Assembly: GCA_010094025.1 (NCBI GenBank)
Contig: ML991835.1
Location: 1 to 64,000 of the forward strand
Length of the DNA stretch: 64,000 nt
Direction of reading: 5' to 3'
From: Viridothelium virens
Taxonomy: Eukaryota > Ascomycota > Dothideomycetes > Trypetheliales > Trypetheliaceae
Part shown: positions 23,335-34,130 of the stretch, in pieces
Numbering within the stretch: the stretch's first letter is position 1
Layout of the letters: every line of letters starts with the position of its first letter
Notes under the pieces: generated by a model
Seen by the model: the letters and a program-made list of their open reading frames with translations, nothing else
Databases searched by the model: none
Told to the model about the DNA's origin: nothing
Translations under genes and position numbers: made by a program

Positions 23335-24742
23335 CTATATTGCTTCTATTGCTCTCAGGTCTTCAATTCGTTTGTCCGAAATGCCGATTTCGTGAAGCAC
23401 CTCATCGGTATGTTCACCCAAGAACGGCGCTCTCGCCCGAATCTCACTCCTATTCTCACTGAACTTGACGGGTGGTCCAATCATCCTAATCTCACCATTC
23501 TCAAATGCATCGCAAGATGTTGACTGAACCATCTGCCGTGGCCCCGCTTGAGGGTGTTCAAAAGCTCTCTCAATTGAGTTCACTGGGCCGTGTGCGAGCC
23601 CACTCCCCTTCAATATTTGCATTAGCTCTTCCATTGTTCTCTGCTTACAGAAGTCATTCATAATTCCATCGATGGTCTCCCTGTTCTGCACCCGACTTGG
23701 ATTGGTTGCGAAGCGTTCATCTTTGAGCAGTTCGGTGCAGCCAAACCGCTCGCAGAGTACTTTGAACTGACGATCATTGTTGGCACCCATGGCAAAATAT
23801 CCATTCTTCGTCTCATACGTATCGTATGGAGCAATGCTGGGATGGGCAGAGCCGTACCGCTGGCCCTCCAAGCCCAGGTTGAGCCAGTTCACCCCGATAT
23901 TAATCAGAATCGAGAGTGTGCTTTCAAGAAGTGACGCATCAATCCTCTGTCCCCGGCCGGTCTGATCCCTAGCACGTAGAGCGGCAAGGATTGCACCGTG
24001 TGTGTAAAGACCTGTCGTCATGTCCATCATACCAACGCCTGGCCTGACAGGTTTACCGGTCTTCTCTCCAGAAATATGCATCAGACCGCCCTCAGCTGCG
24101 GCTATAGCATCGTATCCAGCTCTGGTCGCATATGGCCCTGTGGAACCGTAGCCAGAAATCGAAGCATACACGATTCGAGGATTGAGTTTGGAAATGCTAT
24201 CGTAGCCAATGCCCAGCTCGTCCGCCTTGCCAGGAACAAAATTTTCTATGAATACGTCGGAAGTCTTAGCCAAGTCAAAGAGAACAGCTTTCGCCTCCTT
24301 TTTCTTGAGGTTGAGAGTGATGGAACGCTTATTTCTGTTAACGGCAGTAAAGTAGACAGACATGGGACCTTCCGTCTTGTTCCATTTTTGGTCTTCTCCG
24401 TGGACCTTCCAATGTCGGGTATCATCTCCCGTGCCAGGTTGTTCAACCTTTATGACCTGCGCAACTCATCAGCTGATAAATTTGTGCATCCAGAATCTAC
24501 ATGTATTAACTTACATCTGCGCCATAATCGGCAAGGATTTGTGTGCAAAAGGGGGCTGCGAGAATACGAGACAGATCTAGGACTCTAATTCCCTTGAGAC
24601 AACCATTGTTCTTAGCTGGTTCAACGACGGTCGAATATGATAAGCTTCTATCTAAAGACTTTTGTCGTGGAGGTCCTGAAAGTCTGTGTGGGACTAGGTG
24701 CGATGTAAAGAGCCGAAATAGTGGAAGCGGCGGTCTCGTCAT
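23335..24742 (-). CDS. CoA-transferase family III (CaiB/BaiF), SUGCT-like, mitochondrial
   Basis: Moves CoA between carboxylic acids through an aspartyl-CoA thioester. Two exons (24742-24515, 24456-23335) encode 449 residues. The first 40 residues are basic with hydroxyl residues and no acids before Asp31, a likely mitochondrial targeting signal. The domain starts at [20 protein letters not shown], and the catalytic Asp is about residue 249 in RIDASLLES. The closest type I recall is succinyl-CoA:glutarate-CoA transferase, also found in fungi. It is transcribed divergently from an acyl-CoA dehydrogenase gene 309 bp away, suggesting that a dicarboxylic or branched acid is activated by this enzyme and oxidised by its neighbour. 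That pathway link is inference. Confidence 0.93.
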
Positions 24743-25051
24743 ATCAGTTCAGTATTGCCTTTGATGAGGGCCCCAAGTCGATGAGATTAGCGACGAAGTG
24801 GAAATACGAACCGCTCTTTTTCCAGTCTATTGGCTCTTATAGACATGCAGTCGACCATCAACATGATCGTATTCTTCGCCGGAGTCGGAATTCCAGAGTC
24901 GGCCATGCCCCGCACTGCTGTAGCCGTTTCGTGCCATGATGTTCCGAGGTATGGTAACAAGCAAATTTTTTAAATAGACCAATTGAGGATGTCACTGCCT
25001 TTCATATAGACGTAAAGAGAAGTGGCATGGTGTTTGGTGGGGTTTGCATAG
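24743..25051. promoter_or_regulatory. Divergent promoter, CoA-transferase / acyl-CoA dehydrogenase
   Basis: Only 309 bp separate the two start codons, so the pair probably shares control elements. No specific site was identified. Confidence 0.55.
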
Positions 25052-26414
25052 ATGCTGGGCAGTCCGATGGCCTTGAGAAACGTGAGGAAGGCCAGTCAGC
25101 TACCATCGCTAATGCATCACTAACGTGAAATAACATTCACAGAAGTTCAGATATGTTAGCAAGCCAATTTTCTTAAATCACCGGTCGTTGCTTGTTAAAT
25201 TTCAATCTTCACGACGACTCCATGGCCGAGCGCAAGAATACCTCCCGCCGCTCCCAGACCTCACAGAGTCACAAAGCACTGTCCGCACAGCAATATCCAG
25301 GATATGCTCAAATTTCCCGGACGATTATTGGCTTCATGTTGATAATATGAAGCAATGGCCACGCGAGTTCACCAATGCCATCGCCAAAGACGGCTGGCTG
25401 GGAATCTGCATGCCATCAGCTTATGGTGGAGCAGAGCTAGGACTCGCAGAAGCAACGACAATGATGCAAACGATTGCCGAGTCGGGAGGAGGGATGACTG
25501 CAACAAGTAGTATTCACATGAACATCTTTGGGCTCTCCCCGGTAGTAAAGTACGGGAGCGAAGAGCAAAAGAAGCGATTCCTGATCCCGCTTATTGAAGG
25601 GAAGGAACGAGCCTGTTTCGGTGTAACGGAGCCGAACACTGGGCTCGATACTCTGAAGTTGCAGTCACGAGCAGTAAGAGAGGGAGCTGAATATGTTCTG
25701 CGTGGTCAGAAGATGTGGACAAGCACTGCACAGCAAGCTGAAAAGATACTCATTCTCGTACGGACAACGCCACTGGGGGAGGTTGACAAGGCATCTCAAG
25801 GTCTGAGTCTATTTTACACAGATCTAAATCGAGACAGTGTCAAGGTGACAGAGATACCAAAGATGGGGAGGGCTGCAGTGGATACGAATTCCCTTTTCTT
25901 TGACGGATGGAGAGTGCCGAAGAAAGACCTCATCGGAGAAGAGGGAAACGGTTTCAAGCTCATCATGCATGGCATGAATGCCGAAAGAATTCTTTTAGCT
26001 GGCGAAGCTGTCGGACTTGGCTTAGCTGCGCTTCGACGTGCGGTAAATTATGCTGCCGAGCGTCGCGTCTTTGGACGAGCAATTGGCCAGAACCAGGGTA
26101 TTCAGCATCCACTCGCGGATAGCTGGGTCCATCTCGAAGCTGCAAGACTCATGGTGATGCATGCAGCACGCATGTATGACGAAGGATATTCAGCTGGTGA
26201 GTACGCCAATTCGGTCAAGTATCTAGCTGGCGAAGTGGCCTTCACCACATGTGAAAGAGCGGTAATGGCACATGGTGGCATGGGATATGCCAAGGAATAC
26301 CATGTCGAGCGATACCTGAGAGAAGTAATGATTCCGCGCATCGCTCCGGTGAGTAGAGAAATGTGCCTCAATTACATAGGCGAGAGGGTCTTAGGGCTGC
26401 CGAGATCATATTAA
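25052..26414 (+). CDS. Acyl-CoA dehydrogenase, mitochondrial
   Basis: FAD-dependent desaturation of an acyl-CoA. Exon 1 (25052-25081) and exon 2 (25143-26414) give 433 residues. The 30-nt first exon supplies the ATG and, with the next codons (NKFRYVSKP), a mitochondrial presequence; without it the long frame has no ATG until about residue 67. Landmarks are CFGVTEPNTGLDT (usual FAD/substrate strand), GQKMWTSTA, and GGMGYAKEYHVERYLRE. The Tyr-Glu-Gly-Thr catalytic segment of many family members is replaced by IAPVSREM, so the base must lie elsewhere or the chemistry differs. The divergent neighbour is a CoA-transferase. Confidence 0.92.
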
Positions 26415-27463
26415 CCAATTTAATCAGCCCTACGGCAAGTGTCAGTGCGGTGAGAATATAGGCCTCAAAGCTGAAGGTGGTGACCGGAAAATGAGGTAAT
26501 ATAATAATCGCTTAAGAGTCAAAACTCGAGATCAGAGGTAAGCGGAAAGAGTTGCGAAGGCAGCAAGGCACCAAGACACCAAGGGGCCTACCTAATCTAC
26601 CTTCCTACCTAGTATGTACCTACCTAGGTAGGTACGCTGCGGCGGTGCTGGAACGACGACACGGCAGGAACCGCACCACGCGTTAACAGGGGTCAGGTCT
26701 TGCTTCCATCTTCGTCAACGGCCAAGACGCTAATTACCTTAGTAATTTCGAACCATTCTGCTCGTCCCCTTGAGTCTTGAACCTCGAAGCTGAATACGCC
26801 GTACTGGGGCCTGACCTGTCACGCGACTCCAAAAAGGCAACGACTTGTACTCCGTAGAATTGTTGTGGAAGCACCCGTGGCACCTAGCGTCTGAGAAGGC
26901 GCTGCGATCTGAGCGCGCTAGTCTAAGACCTGAAAACTCAATGCCTTGTCACATTTTCACGACCAATAGCAAAGTGTATCATCTTTTGCCATGTTGGAAG
27001 CTGATCCGGGGCATCACAATCGTTACCAAATGACGCAAACCCATCACTGACCGGCCGCAATGGCTTCTCCGGTTTTCCCTCTTCGGATCTCCGAACCCTG
27101 CTGAGGCTAGCCGAAATGACGGTCTCGCTTATGCTTTCCAACTCTAATTCGCAAAGTTATGCCGCAAGTACTCCGTACTTTACTGGTGCCTGGGCCCTGC
27201 ATCATGACCTGAAAAGCCACCCGAGTCGCAATGTTGGTCATCTAAGGCCTTGACTGCATGTAAGGAAAATCGCATGATTTCTCCTCTTCTCCCTGCAGCA
27301 CCCTATCATGTCGAGGCATTATGGATGCCCTAGTCTATCATACAATATTTCCTGATTGCCTCTCACACCCTCCAGTACTGGAGTCGTCGAGCTGAGAAAA
27401 AATCGCTAAAAGCATTTGTTTACTTTCCTATATGATCTCTATTCATATACCTCGCTCGTGACA
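26415..27463. other. Intergenic, about 1 kb, no gene seen
   Basis: Contains CT-rich repeats (cctacctaatctacc) and the palindrome listed next, then the promoter of the membrane-glycoprotein gene. Frames at 26845-27141 show no family. Confidence 0.45.
26616..26635. repeat. 20-bp perfect palindrome of TACCTAGG type
   Basis: gtacctacctaggtaggtac reads the same on both strands and sits in a run of further cctac repeats. Such CCTACC/GGTAGG palindromes are common in ascomycete intergenic DNA; a function is not established. Confidence 0.75.
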
Positions 27464-28528
27464 ATGGTACAATTCGATTCGAACATCTGGTATCAAATCA
27501 CGGAGGCTCGGGTAGGCTTCGGATCAGGCCTTGCGAGCTGGAGCCAAAACAAAACAGGATTTCAAGCTTGGAACATAACGAATGAGGCACAATATTGGCA
27601 AATTCTGGCCTATTCGGATGAGTCGAGTACCTACGCCTTCCGAAGTAGGACCTCTGGCCCAAGTATAGCTCTCGCTACAGTCTACGATTCTGATGAGGTC
27701 GATCCGAGTTATACCCAGCCGCGTACTGTTCCACTCAATCCGGATGATGATAGTCAAAAATGGACATTTGGCAATTGGAGTGACGGGTCAAATACACTGT
27801 TCATCGTCAACGTAGCCAATGGGAGCGCGTATCATCTAGATGTTCACCCAGGGAATCCAGTTTTTATGTCGAGCCAAACGGCAGCGCAACCCAACGATCC
27901 TGGGCAGCATTGGGAGATTCAGACAATAGCACCGATTAATGATGTCGAGTGGTCCACAACGTTGAGCTCGGTAAGTCTTTTCACTTGACAGACAAGCCGG
28001 GTTATTTCTAACTTCGCCGGTGCGATCATAGACGCCCACAATGCGTACTACTGCCTCAGCATCTAACACAGGCGCAGCAATGGCCTCGACCGTAACACCC
28101 TCCGCTTCCGGGTCAGGTGTGACAGCTGCTCCAAATACAGAAGCCTCGAATGCCTCTTCAGCAGTAGGCACGGCATCGAGCTCACACCTTTCTACCGGCG
28201 CCGCAGTTGGAATAGGTGTTGGTGTTGGGGCCGTAGTCGTCATACTACTAGCTGTCGGCCTCTATCTTTTCTTTAGGCGCCGGACCAGAAGAATTAAGAA
28301 ACAGCCGCTTCAAATCAGTGCCCCAATCAGATCTTCAGAATTTGGCAGAAGTTCTTGGAGACCGGTCCATGAAGTTAGTTCCGAACAAGAGAAAGTGGAG
28401 TTGCCGAACAAGTGAGTATAATACTACTTTGTGCGCCCCTGGATCCGGGAGTGCTGACTTGTGAGTATAGTGAATGGAAGCCTGTGGAGCTCCCAACGTC
28501 ATATTATCAGAAAAGGGAGAATGATTGA
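27464..28528 (+). CDS. Single-pass membrane protein with lectin-like ectodomain and Ser/Thr-rich stalk
   Basis: Three exons (27464-27970, 28032-28411, 28471-28528) encode 314 residues. Residues 1-170 contain Trp/Gln repeats (YWQILAYS, SQKWTFGNW, GQHWEIQT) spaced like the QxW strands of a ricin-type beta-trefoil. A Ser/Thr/Ala-rich stalk follows, then one membrane segment (VGIGVGVGAVVVILLAVGLY) and a basic stop-transfer RRRTRRIKK. The tail ends WKPVELPTSYYQKREND on the third exon. There is no clear cleavable signal peptide. The layout resembles fungal wall-sensor-like or Mid2-like proteins, but the N-terminal domain is different. Function is unknown. Confidence 0.8.
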
Positions 28529-30668
28529 GCGGGCTCTTTGCAATCGTTTGCTCACATCAACTATGTCAGATTGATCAGTAGACGGCCCCAGCCCAGATCG
28601 AGTCTTCCGAATTTCAGACATTGAGTCTCTACGAGTACGGAACAAAACGCAGCATGCGCCCCAGGGGAAATCTCGTAATCGTCAGTGCCACTGAAATCGG
28701 TCGACATTTTGACCTCTATGTCTCCCGGATGCCCCCGACTGGTGCCGAATTGAGTGTCATTGACAAGAGCTGGGGAAATGTCGAGCAAAAACCAATAGAA
28801 GACCTCTTCAGCGACCCTGTCCAAGCTTCATGCCATCTGGTTAGGTCCCAACAAGATCTTGAAAAGTCTCTCTATTCTAGGAATCGCCCACGGCTGATTG
28901 AGTCCTTGTATTCCTCTGGCAAGGGAACTGAGTGACAAAGCTGTTTCCCTGGACCAATTCTTCGCAAGGACCTAGCATTGTGTCAGTCAGTTTCGGATGG
29001 CCTGATTCCACCTATGACGGAATCAGACTGCGGATATATCCAGAAGATGCTGTTCGTTCAGACGTAGCGCGTAAGATACGGGACACAGAGTCTATTTATA
29101 TGACTAGGACCTATGTATCAGGTGCGAGAAGATAGTCCTCGCGTGAGCTAGAATTCGCGCTCTGAAGGATGAAATCCCGTGAAGGTGTTCACGCTGCAGT
29201 CATGTAGTATAGGATACTTGGCTGGGCTATTGCCGCTGACCTTGAAAAAGTCGATCGCTCTTATGTTCAGAGGATTGGTGGCCAGATTGGAAGCAGTGTG
29301 TTGCCAATAATACTAAGATCTGAACCGACGTCTTAATGGGCGGACGTGGTGACCCGGCCGTACTAGCGAACTCGAGAATATAATGTATAGCATAAATCGA
29401 TCACCAAGAAATTAAAACGATTCATTGGAAATATAGAACGACGGCCAGGATCTTGAGTCTTGACTACCTATCTTCATTGAGGCTGCTCTTCCAATGATCC
29501 AAATATAGACTTGAGGATATCAGAGATTGCCGAGCTACCAGCTGAGCCCTTCCAGCTTGTGTAGAGCAGGAATAGAGCTATCGCAATGTTCCATACTTAA
29601 CTCCACTTTTGATCTTCTATTTACTCCTTTATCCCCAATTTGTCCCTTGGTCGTTGCAAGGCCTTGTTTTAGTTCGTGCTAAAGAGCGCTTCAAACCTCT
29701 TGAAGCAAAAGTATCTGCGATCTCCAGTACCCATCAGCGGCATGCTGTCACTCAATTTTCTATTCGTGAAGCTCTTTCAGATACTGAGTCGGAAGTCCTC
29801 GTGTAGCTTGTACATGCCCTGGTCGTGTTTCATTCGGGATCATTCTGATCCGTTCGTGAGCGTACTCCCGTGGATGGGAAGAATTTCGCCATGATCCTGG
29901 ACGTGGCGAAGCAAATGTCTTGCAGTCAGCTTCCCACAATCACATTATTATTGGCTTCCACGCTTGGTTAGACGAAACATCCGACGGTGTGCTGATTGGC
30001 GTGTTTCGGATGCCAACTAGCTCCATAAGCACGAAGTCGTAGGTGGCTGACCAATCCGCTAACACATATCGATGAAGTAGCTGAAAAGTAGACGCGCTTG
30101 TCTTAATTCTAGGTATGCTTAAAGAGAAGCCTATTCTGTTAGACAAGCACGCAAGGTCTAGAAGGATCTGTTGCATCTCCATCGCACCCTCGAGTCTTGG
30201 AATTGTCCGTGATCCCATTGGACAGATTCCAATTAAGAGGTCTCCCCACAGTATTGTTTTCAGCGTCCTTCGGCGCAAGAGACAGGCCTCGAATCCTCTC
30301 GTCTCCCGTTAGCCTAGTCTATCTCGAGGTAGGACCAGACTTTGATAACGTCTGACGCAAGACTTCGTGGCTGGGGAAGATTCCTTGTCTATTGACGGAG
30401 GCTTAAACACCTATGGCTTATCCACAACAGCTGTAATACTGCTCGTGGCTGGTTGTAAATAGAATTGAGGCTCGCCCGTGAGCATGATAATTAGAGTTGA
30501 TAAAAAATTATAAAGCCAAGAGATTGTCCCTTCGAAATCAATCATCCACCACCATCACAGCAATCCCAATAACGACAGTTTCCTAAGCTTTCTTATCCCA
30601 GTTCCTTAATTTCCTTTGTGTCTTCTTCTCCATATTTCTCTCACTAAAAATCAACCCAAAGACTAAGA
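28529..30668. other. Intergenic, about 2.1 kb, possible relic of an unknown gene
   Basis: Frames at 28621-28935 and 28932-29135 (plus strand) have fairly gene-like composition, adjoin in different frames, and lack a convincing start, so they could be a decayed gene. I do not recognise either. From 29.2 kb to 30.5 kb nothing is seen. Confidence 0.3.
30509..30514 (+). promoter_or_regulatory. TATA box of the secreted-protein gene
   Basis: TATAAA lies 155 nt before the ATG at 30669. It is followed by a pyrimidine-rich leader (ccttaatttcctttgtgtct and onward, about 30590-30650), the usual layout of a well-expressed fungal gene. Confidence 0.55.
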
Positions 30669-31232
30669 ATGAAGTCCATCATTGTCTCCACCACCCTCAT
30701 GCTCCTCCCCCTCCTTTCAACCGCCAAGCCCCTCCTTAAATCCCGCCAAATTGCCGACCCTCAACCCACCGCCGGCGACCTCAACAACGCTGTCTTCAAA
30801 TGGCAGAGTGACACCGGCCTCGTCTCCAACTTCCTCAACGTCGCCGTCGATCCTAACGGACCTCCAACGGGCCAAGACCTCCTTAACGACGCCGCGTCTG
30901 CCTTCTCCTCTGAGAACGACGAGCTCAATTGGAAGGCCGTGATCGACAGCAGCGACCTTGCGTTCGAAGATCCGCGGATTGCACAAGCCAACGACACCTT
31001 AGTCACACAAGGCACGTTCCAGATGGTGGTGCAGGGACTGCAGGATATCTCGATAAACGGAGATAGTGTGAGGCAGGCAGATGTGGACAACATCAACAAT
31101 GTGAGATGTTCGCAGGTGCTGCCGGCGATCGATATGTACTTTGCGGCGGTGGCGGATTTCTTGAACGCTGTGAGTACTGAGGGGCCTTTCCAGACACAGA
31201 CTGCGGTGAGGCCATTTGCATGCCAGTCTTAA
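30669..31232 (+). CDS. Secreted protein, conserved hypothetical
   Basis: A single exon of 187 residues. The signal peptide is MKSIIVSTTLMLLPLLSTA, and a pro-region ends at a possible dibasic-like site (KSR) before QIADPQ. The mature part is helical, acidic, and contains two Cys (VRCSQV, FACQS) that could pair. The segment LNNAVFKWQSDTGLVSNFLN followed by ENDELNWKAVI resembles a recurrent ascomycete secreted family, but I cannot name a function. A TATA box and CT-rich leader suggest strong expression. Confidence 0.85.
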   Translation: MKSIIVSTTLMLLPLLSTAKPLLKSRQIADPQPTAGDLNNAVFKWQSDTGLVSNFLNVAVDPNGPPTGQDLLNDAASAFSSENDELNWKAVIDSSDLAFEDPRIAQANDTLVTQGTFQMVVQGLQDISINGDSVRQADVDNINNVRCSQVLPAIDMYFAAVADFLNAVSTEGPFQTQTAVRPFACQS

Positions 31233-31845
31233 GTTTTCGAAACGACAGCTCTGCGTCGGATGACTGAGCACGGCGTGGTGAATGGGCACTGGAGGACTTC
31301 ATGGTTAATATGTCACTCGTTTCAGCATCTGCACTTCAAGTAGTATTGTTCTTGTCTTTACGTTCCTGTTGATAAGTTTTAGAAAGAACACTCCTTCAAC
31401 CAGTTGAAATCGATGAATAAGGTGGACAAAAATATCTCGCTTCGTTGTTTCACCGAGAAAACTTTTCCTGGGCACGATGGAGTCCATCTCATTAGAGAAT
31501 TGACAGCATTGCAGCTGAATGGGCCAAGGAGCCAAGAGGGCTATCAAATGGGACGAATTGAAATAACCTAGCTTAACTGTTCTCAAAGAGAAATCAGTTG
31601 GGAAAGGAGAGCCGGGAAATCCTTTTTCTACTTTCAAGTGGCTATGCGCCCTCCGAGTCTCACACTACCTTCATCACACCCCAACGACCGTCAAATAGGC
31701 TAAGGCTGATGTCGAAGTAGAACTTCCTCAACATGGGATTGAGGCAATTGGGTGGTAGCCACAAGCCGCTACAAAGGTATTTCCCCTGAGCTTGGATACT
31801 TGCCTGGGTGTATAGATGCGATGCTGTTGAAACTTGATGCTAATC
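31233..31845. other. Intergenic, convergent 3' ends
   Basis: A 613-bp gap between the secreted-protein gene (+) and the sulfurtransferase gene (-). No gene is seen; a minus-strand frame at 31305-31637 lacks features. Confidence 0.45.
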
Positions 31846-33013
31846 TCACCTCTGAGATTTCTGGATAAGACTTTCTTCTGGTTGCACTCTCTGTGCCCAT
31901 TCGCTTGATGCTTATCAGCATGCTGTCACACATTCTTGTCTGAGTACTTACGTCCAGCTCCCATCGTACACTTTTCGCCGCTCTTCAGGGCTGTAACCCG
32001 CCTTCTCGAGAGCCGCATCAATAACAGTTGCAGTCACTCCCGTGCCACAACTACTGATAATTGGCTTCGAAGGATCGATACCCTTCTTCTTGAAGAGCGC
32101 CCCGAGCTCACTAGGAGGAAGGAACGTCTTCGTATTTGGATCCAGGAGTTCGGGAACCGGGACACTAACTGAGCCGGGAATATGCCCAGACGAGAGACCT
32201 TCGAAGCGTCAGCCTCGAGCCTCTGGACCCTCCCTTGATTTCATCGAGTCAGAAACCTGGGTACTCACCAGGGCGCGGCTCGGGCTCCACTCCCTTCCAC
32301 CTCCCCTCACTCCTCGCATCCAAAACCTGGACCTCCCTCCCCACCTCCCCCTTCTTCGCCCTCTCCCTCACCTCCTCAAATCCCACCACCCTCCCCGTCT
32401 GCACCTCCGCCTCCCCCGGCACCTCATACACACACTCTCCCCACCCCTCCGGCTCACCCGGCCCCTCCGTCGGCCTCCCCTCCTCCACCCACACCCGAAA
32501 ATTATCCAACACATGCACCGCCCCGCGATGCCCCAGCACACGGATCTGCCACGCGACTCGCGGCGCGCTGAAGATGCCGAGCTCGGCGGAGTCGTACACC
32601 ACCAGCGTGTCGTCGTTGCGGAGCCCCAACCGCGACATCGACGACGCGAAGTGTGCGGGCGAGGGAAGCATGTGTGGGTAGGGAGAAGAGGTGTCGGAGA
32701 TGGCGTCGAGGTCGAAGAAGCGGGCGCCGGGGAGGCGGCGGGCGAGGTAGGTGGAGCGGCCGGTGCGCTTTTGGGGGTCGTTCGGGAGGAACCAGGTGCC
32801 GCAGAGGGGGATGAGGCGCGGATTGGAGGCGGGAGAGGTGGATTGGAGCGCGGTGTGGAGTTCGCTGGGGTTGACGAGGTAGGAGTTGAAGGGACTGGGA
32901 GGTTTGGATGAGGACATGGCGCGTTTCTGAGAGGGAATTGTGAGTTTGGCGATGATTTGGGTATGAAGGGGCTGATTATGGAAACGACGAGAGAGCACTT
33001 TGAGAGTAGCCAT
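31846..33013 (-). CDS. 3-mercaptopyruvate/thiosulfate sulfurtransferase (two-rhodanese-domain)
   Basis: Transfers sulfane sulfur from 3-mercaptopyruvate or thiosulfate; in yeast the relative (Tum1) feeds tRNA thiolation. Three exons (33013-32269, 32198-31952, 31903-31846) encode 349 residues. Two rhodanese domains are seen. The N-terminal one is inactive-like (FFDLDAISDTSSPYPHM), and the C-terminal one carries the active loop Cys299 in SSCGTGVTA. The CG(S/T)GVT form marks mercaptopyruvate sulfurtransferases. The first 30 residues are basic and probably target mitochondria. A second Met before SSSKPPSPF could give a cytosolic form. The third exon restores WT|EWAQRVQPEES. Confidence 0.94.
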
Positions 33014-33515
33014 GGAAGGAGTTCCGAAATGATTGAGAAATGACTGATAACCTTTTCCTCACTTCTCGAATCCTAATGTTGGTTAGGTGGGGTGGTTAGG
33101 AACGCGGTTAGCTCGGGGCCACACTTCTCACATAATTAAAACCAGACCAAAGCTCAATTTGGTGAATTTGGACAGGGATCATCAGCCAATCACAATGCTT
33201 ATTGTATTATCCCATTTTGATGTCCATGACTTGGATCAGTGCGCTCTCAAATCAAACAGTAACAGAATTGCTATTGAAGCAGGAGACTGAGAGGCCTGTG
33301 AAGTATTTCCTTCGATTTCAGTCTGTCCAAACGCAGGACGGTGCTGGATTGCACGCACGTAACTGCGTCGGACTGGCTCAGAATCACCTAAATGCTTGAC
33401 CTGTCGATCAGATTATAAGGTAGCCATAGAGATCAATCCTATCAGATTTCAGCAGGGAGTTCGGAAGTCCCTTCAAAATCCGACGTCTTGACAATACAGT
33501 GTGGCAAATTCTCGT
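33014..33515. other. Intergenic, no gene seen
   Basis: A 502-bp gap upstream of the sulfurtransferase and downstream of the Nudix gene. No convincing frame. Confidence 0.45.
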
Positions 33516-34130
33516 TCAAGGCCCCTTTTCAGATTCATTCAAGCCTGGCTGAGTATACTCAACAGCCCACCTGAATGCTTCGTGTACCACAATTCTCATC
33601 TTGCTTGACATAGGTAGCTCGGCCACATTTTGCTCTGTGGTCCACGAGTGATCTGAATGTTCATCTGGGTTGAGTTTAACGTCATATCCGGATACAGAAA
33701 CAATATAGTTCAACTGAATAGTGCTCTTTGAGATCGGAGCTTCTCGGCTAATGTCACTGAAACTTTTTTCCTCAGTGGTATAGAGCATTGGCTCCAGCTC
33801 GGTAATGATATCTGTGACATCCAGGCCTGTTTCCTCTTGTACTTCACGCACAATGGCATGCTGAATACTTGAATCTTGTGGCTCAACATGTCCGCCTGGG
33901 GGCTCGAAAACATTGGGGAATTGTTTCTCATGGGCAGCTCGCTTCAGTAGAAGAAGCCTTGGAGTCGGCAGAAGGTTTGAATCTGAGGAACTTTCAAATA
34001 TAGCTGCTCCAACAACCACCTTATCGTAATCGTTCGGTTGTGATTTGCGAAAGTTCTCGAGTGAGCATTCGAGAATTTCTTGACGAAGACACTGTCCCTT
34101 CGGCATGAATTTGACACTTGCTTCAGCCAT
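33516..34130 (-). CDS. Nudix hydrolase
   Basis: A single exon of 204 residues. It hydrolyses a nucleoside diphosphate linked to another moiety. The Nudix box is GGHVEPQDSSIQHAIVREV then QEETGL; the REVQEETGL core that binds metal is intact, while the upstream spacing is one residue longer than the textbook form, as seen in other fungal members. Strands before it (VVVGAAIFE, PRLLLLKRA) fit the fold. The ATG at 34130 (MAEASVKFM) is used; the longer frame begins with a non-ATG codon. Substrate is unknown. Confidence 0.9.
   Translation of the reverse strand: MAEASVKFMPKGQCLRQEILECSLENFRKSQPNDYDKVVVGAAIFESSSDSNLLPTPRLLLLKRAAHEKQFPNVFEPPGGHVEPQDSSIQHAIVREVQEETGLDVTDIITELEPMLYTTEEKSFSDISREAPISKSTIQLNYIVSVSGYDVKLNPDEHSDHSWTTEQNVAELPMSSKMRIVVHEAFRWAVEYTQPGLNESEKGP

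Noticed and set aside
28621-29135. Two plus-strand frames as a two-exon gene
   Set aside because: No ATG, no donor/acceptor that joins them in frame, and no recognisable family; kept only as a possible relic.
32042-32911. Long plus-strand frame of 289 codons
   Set aside because: Antisense shadow of the sulfurtransferase; composition is Arg/Pro/His-rich and lacks motifs.
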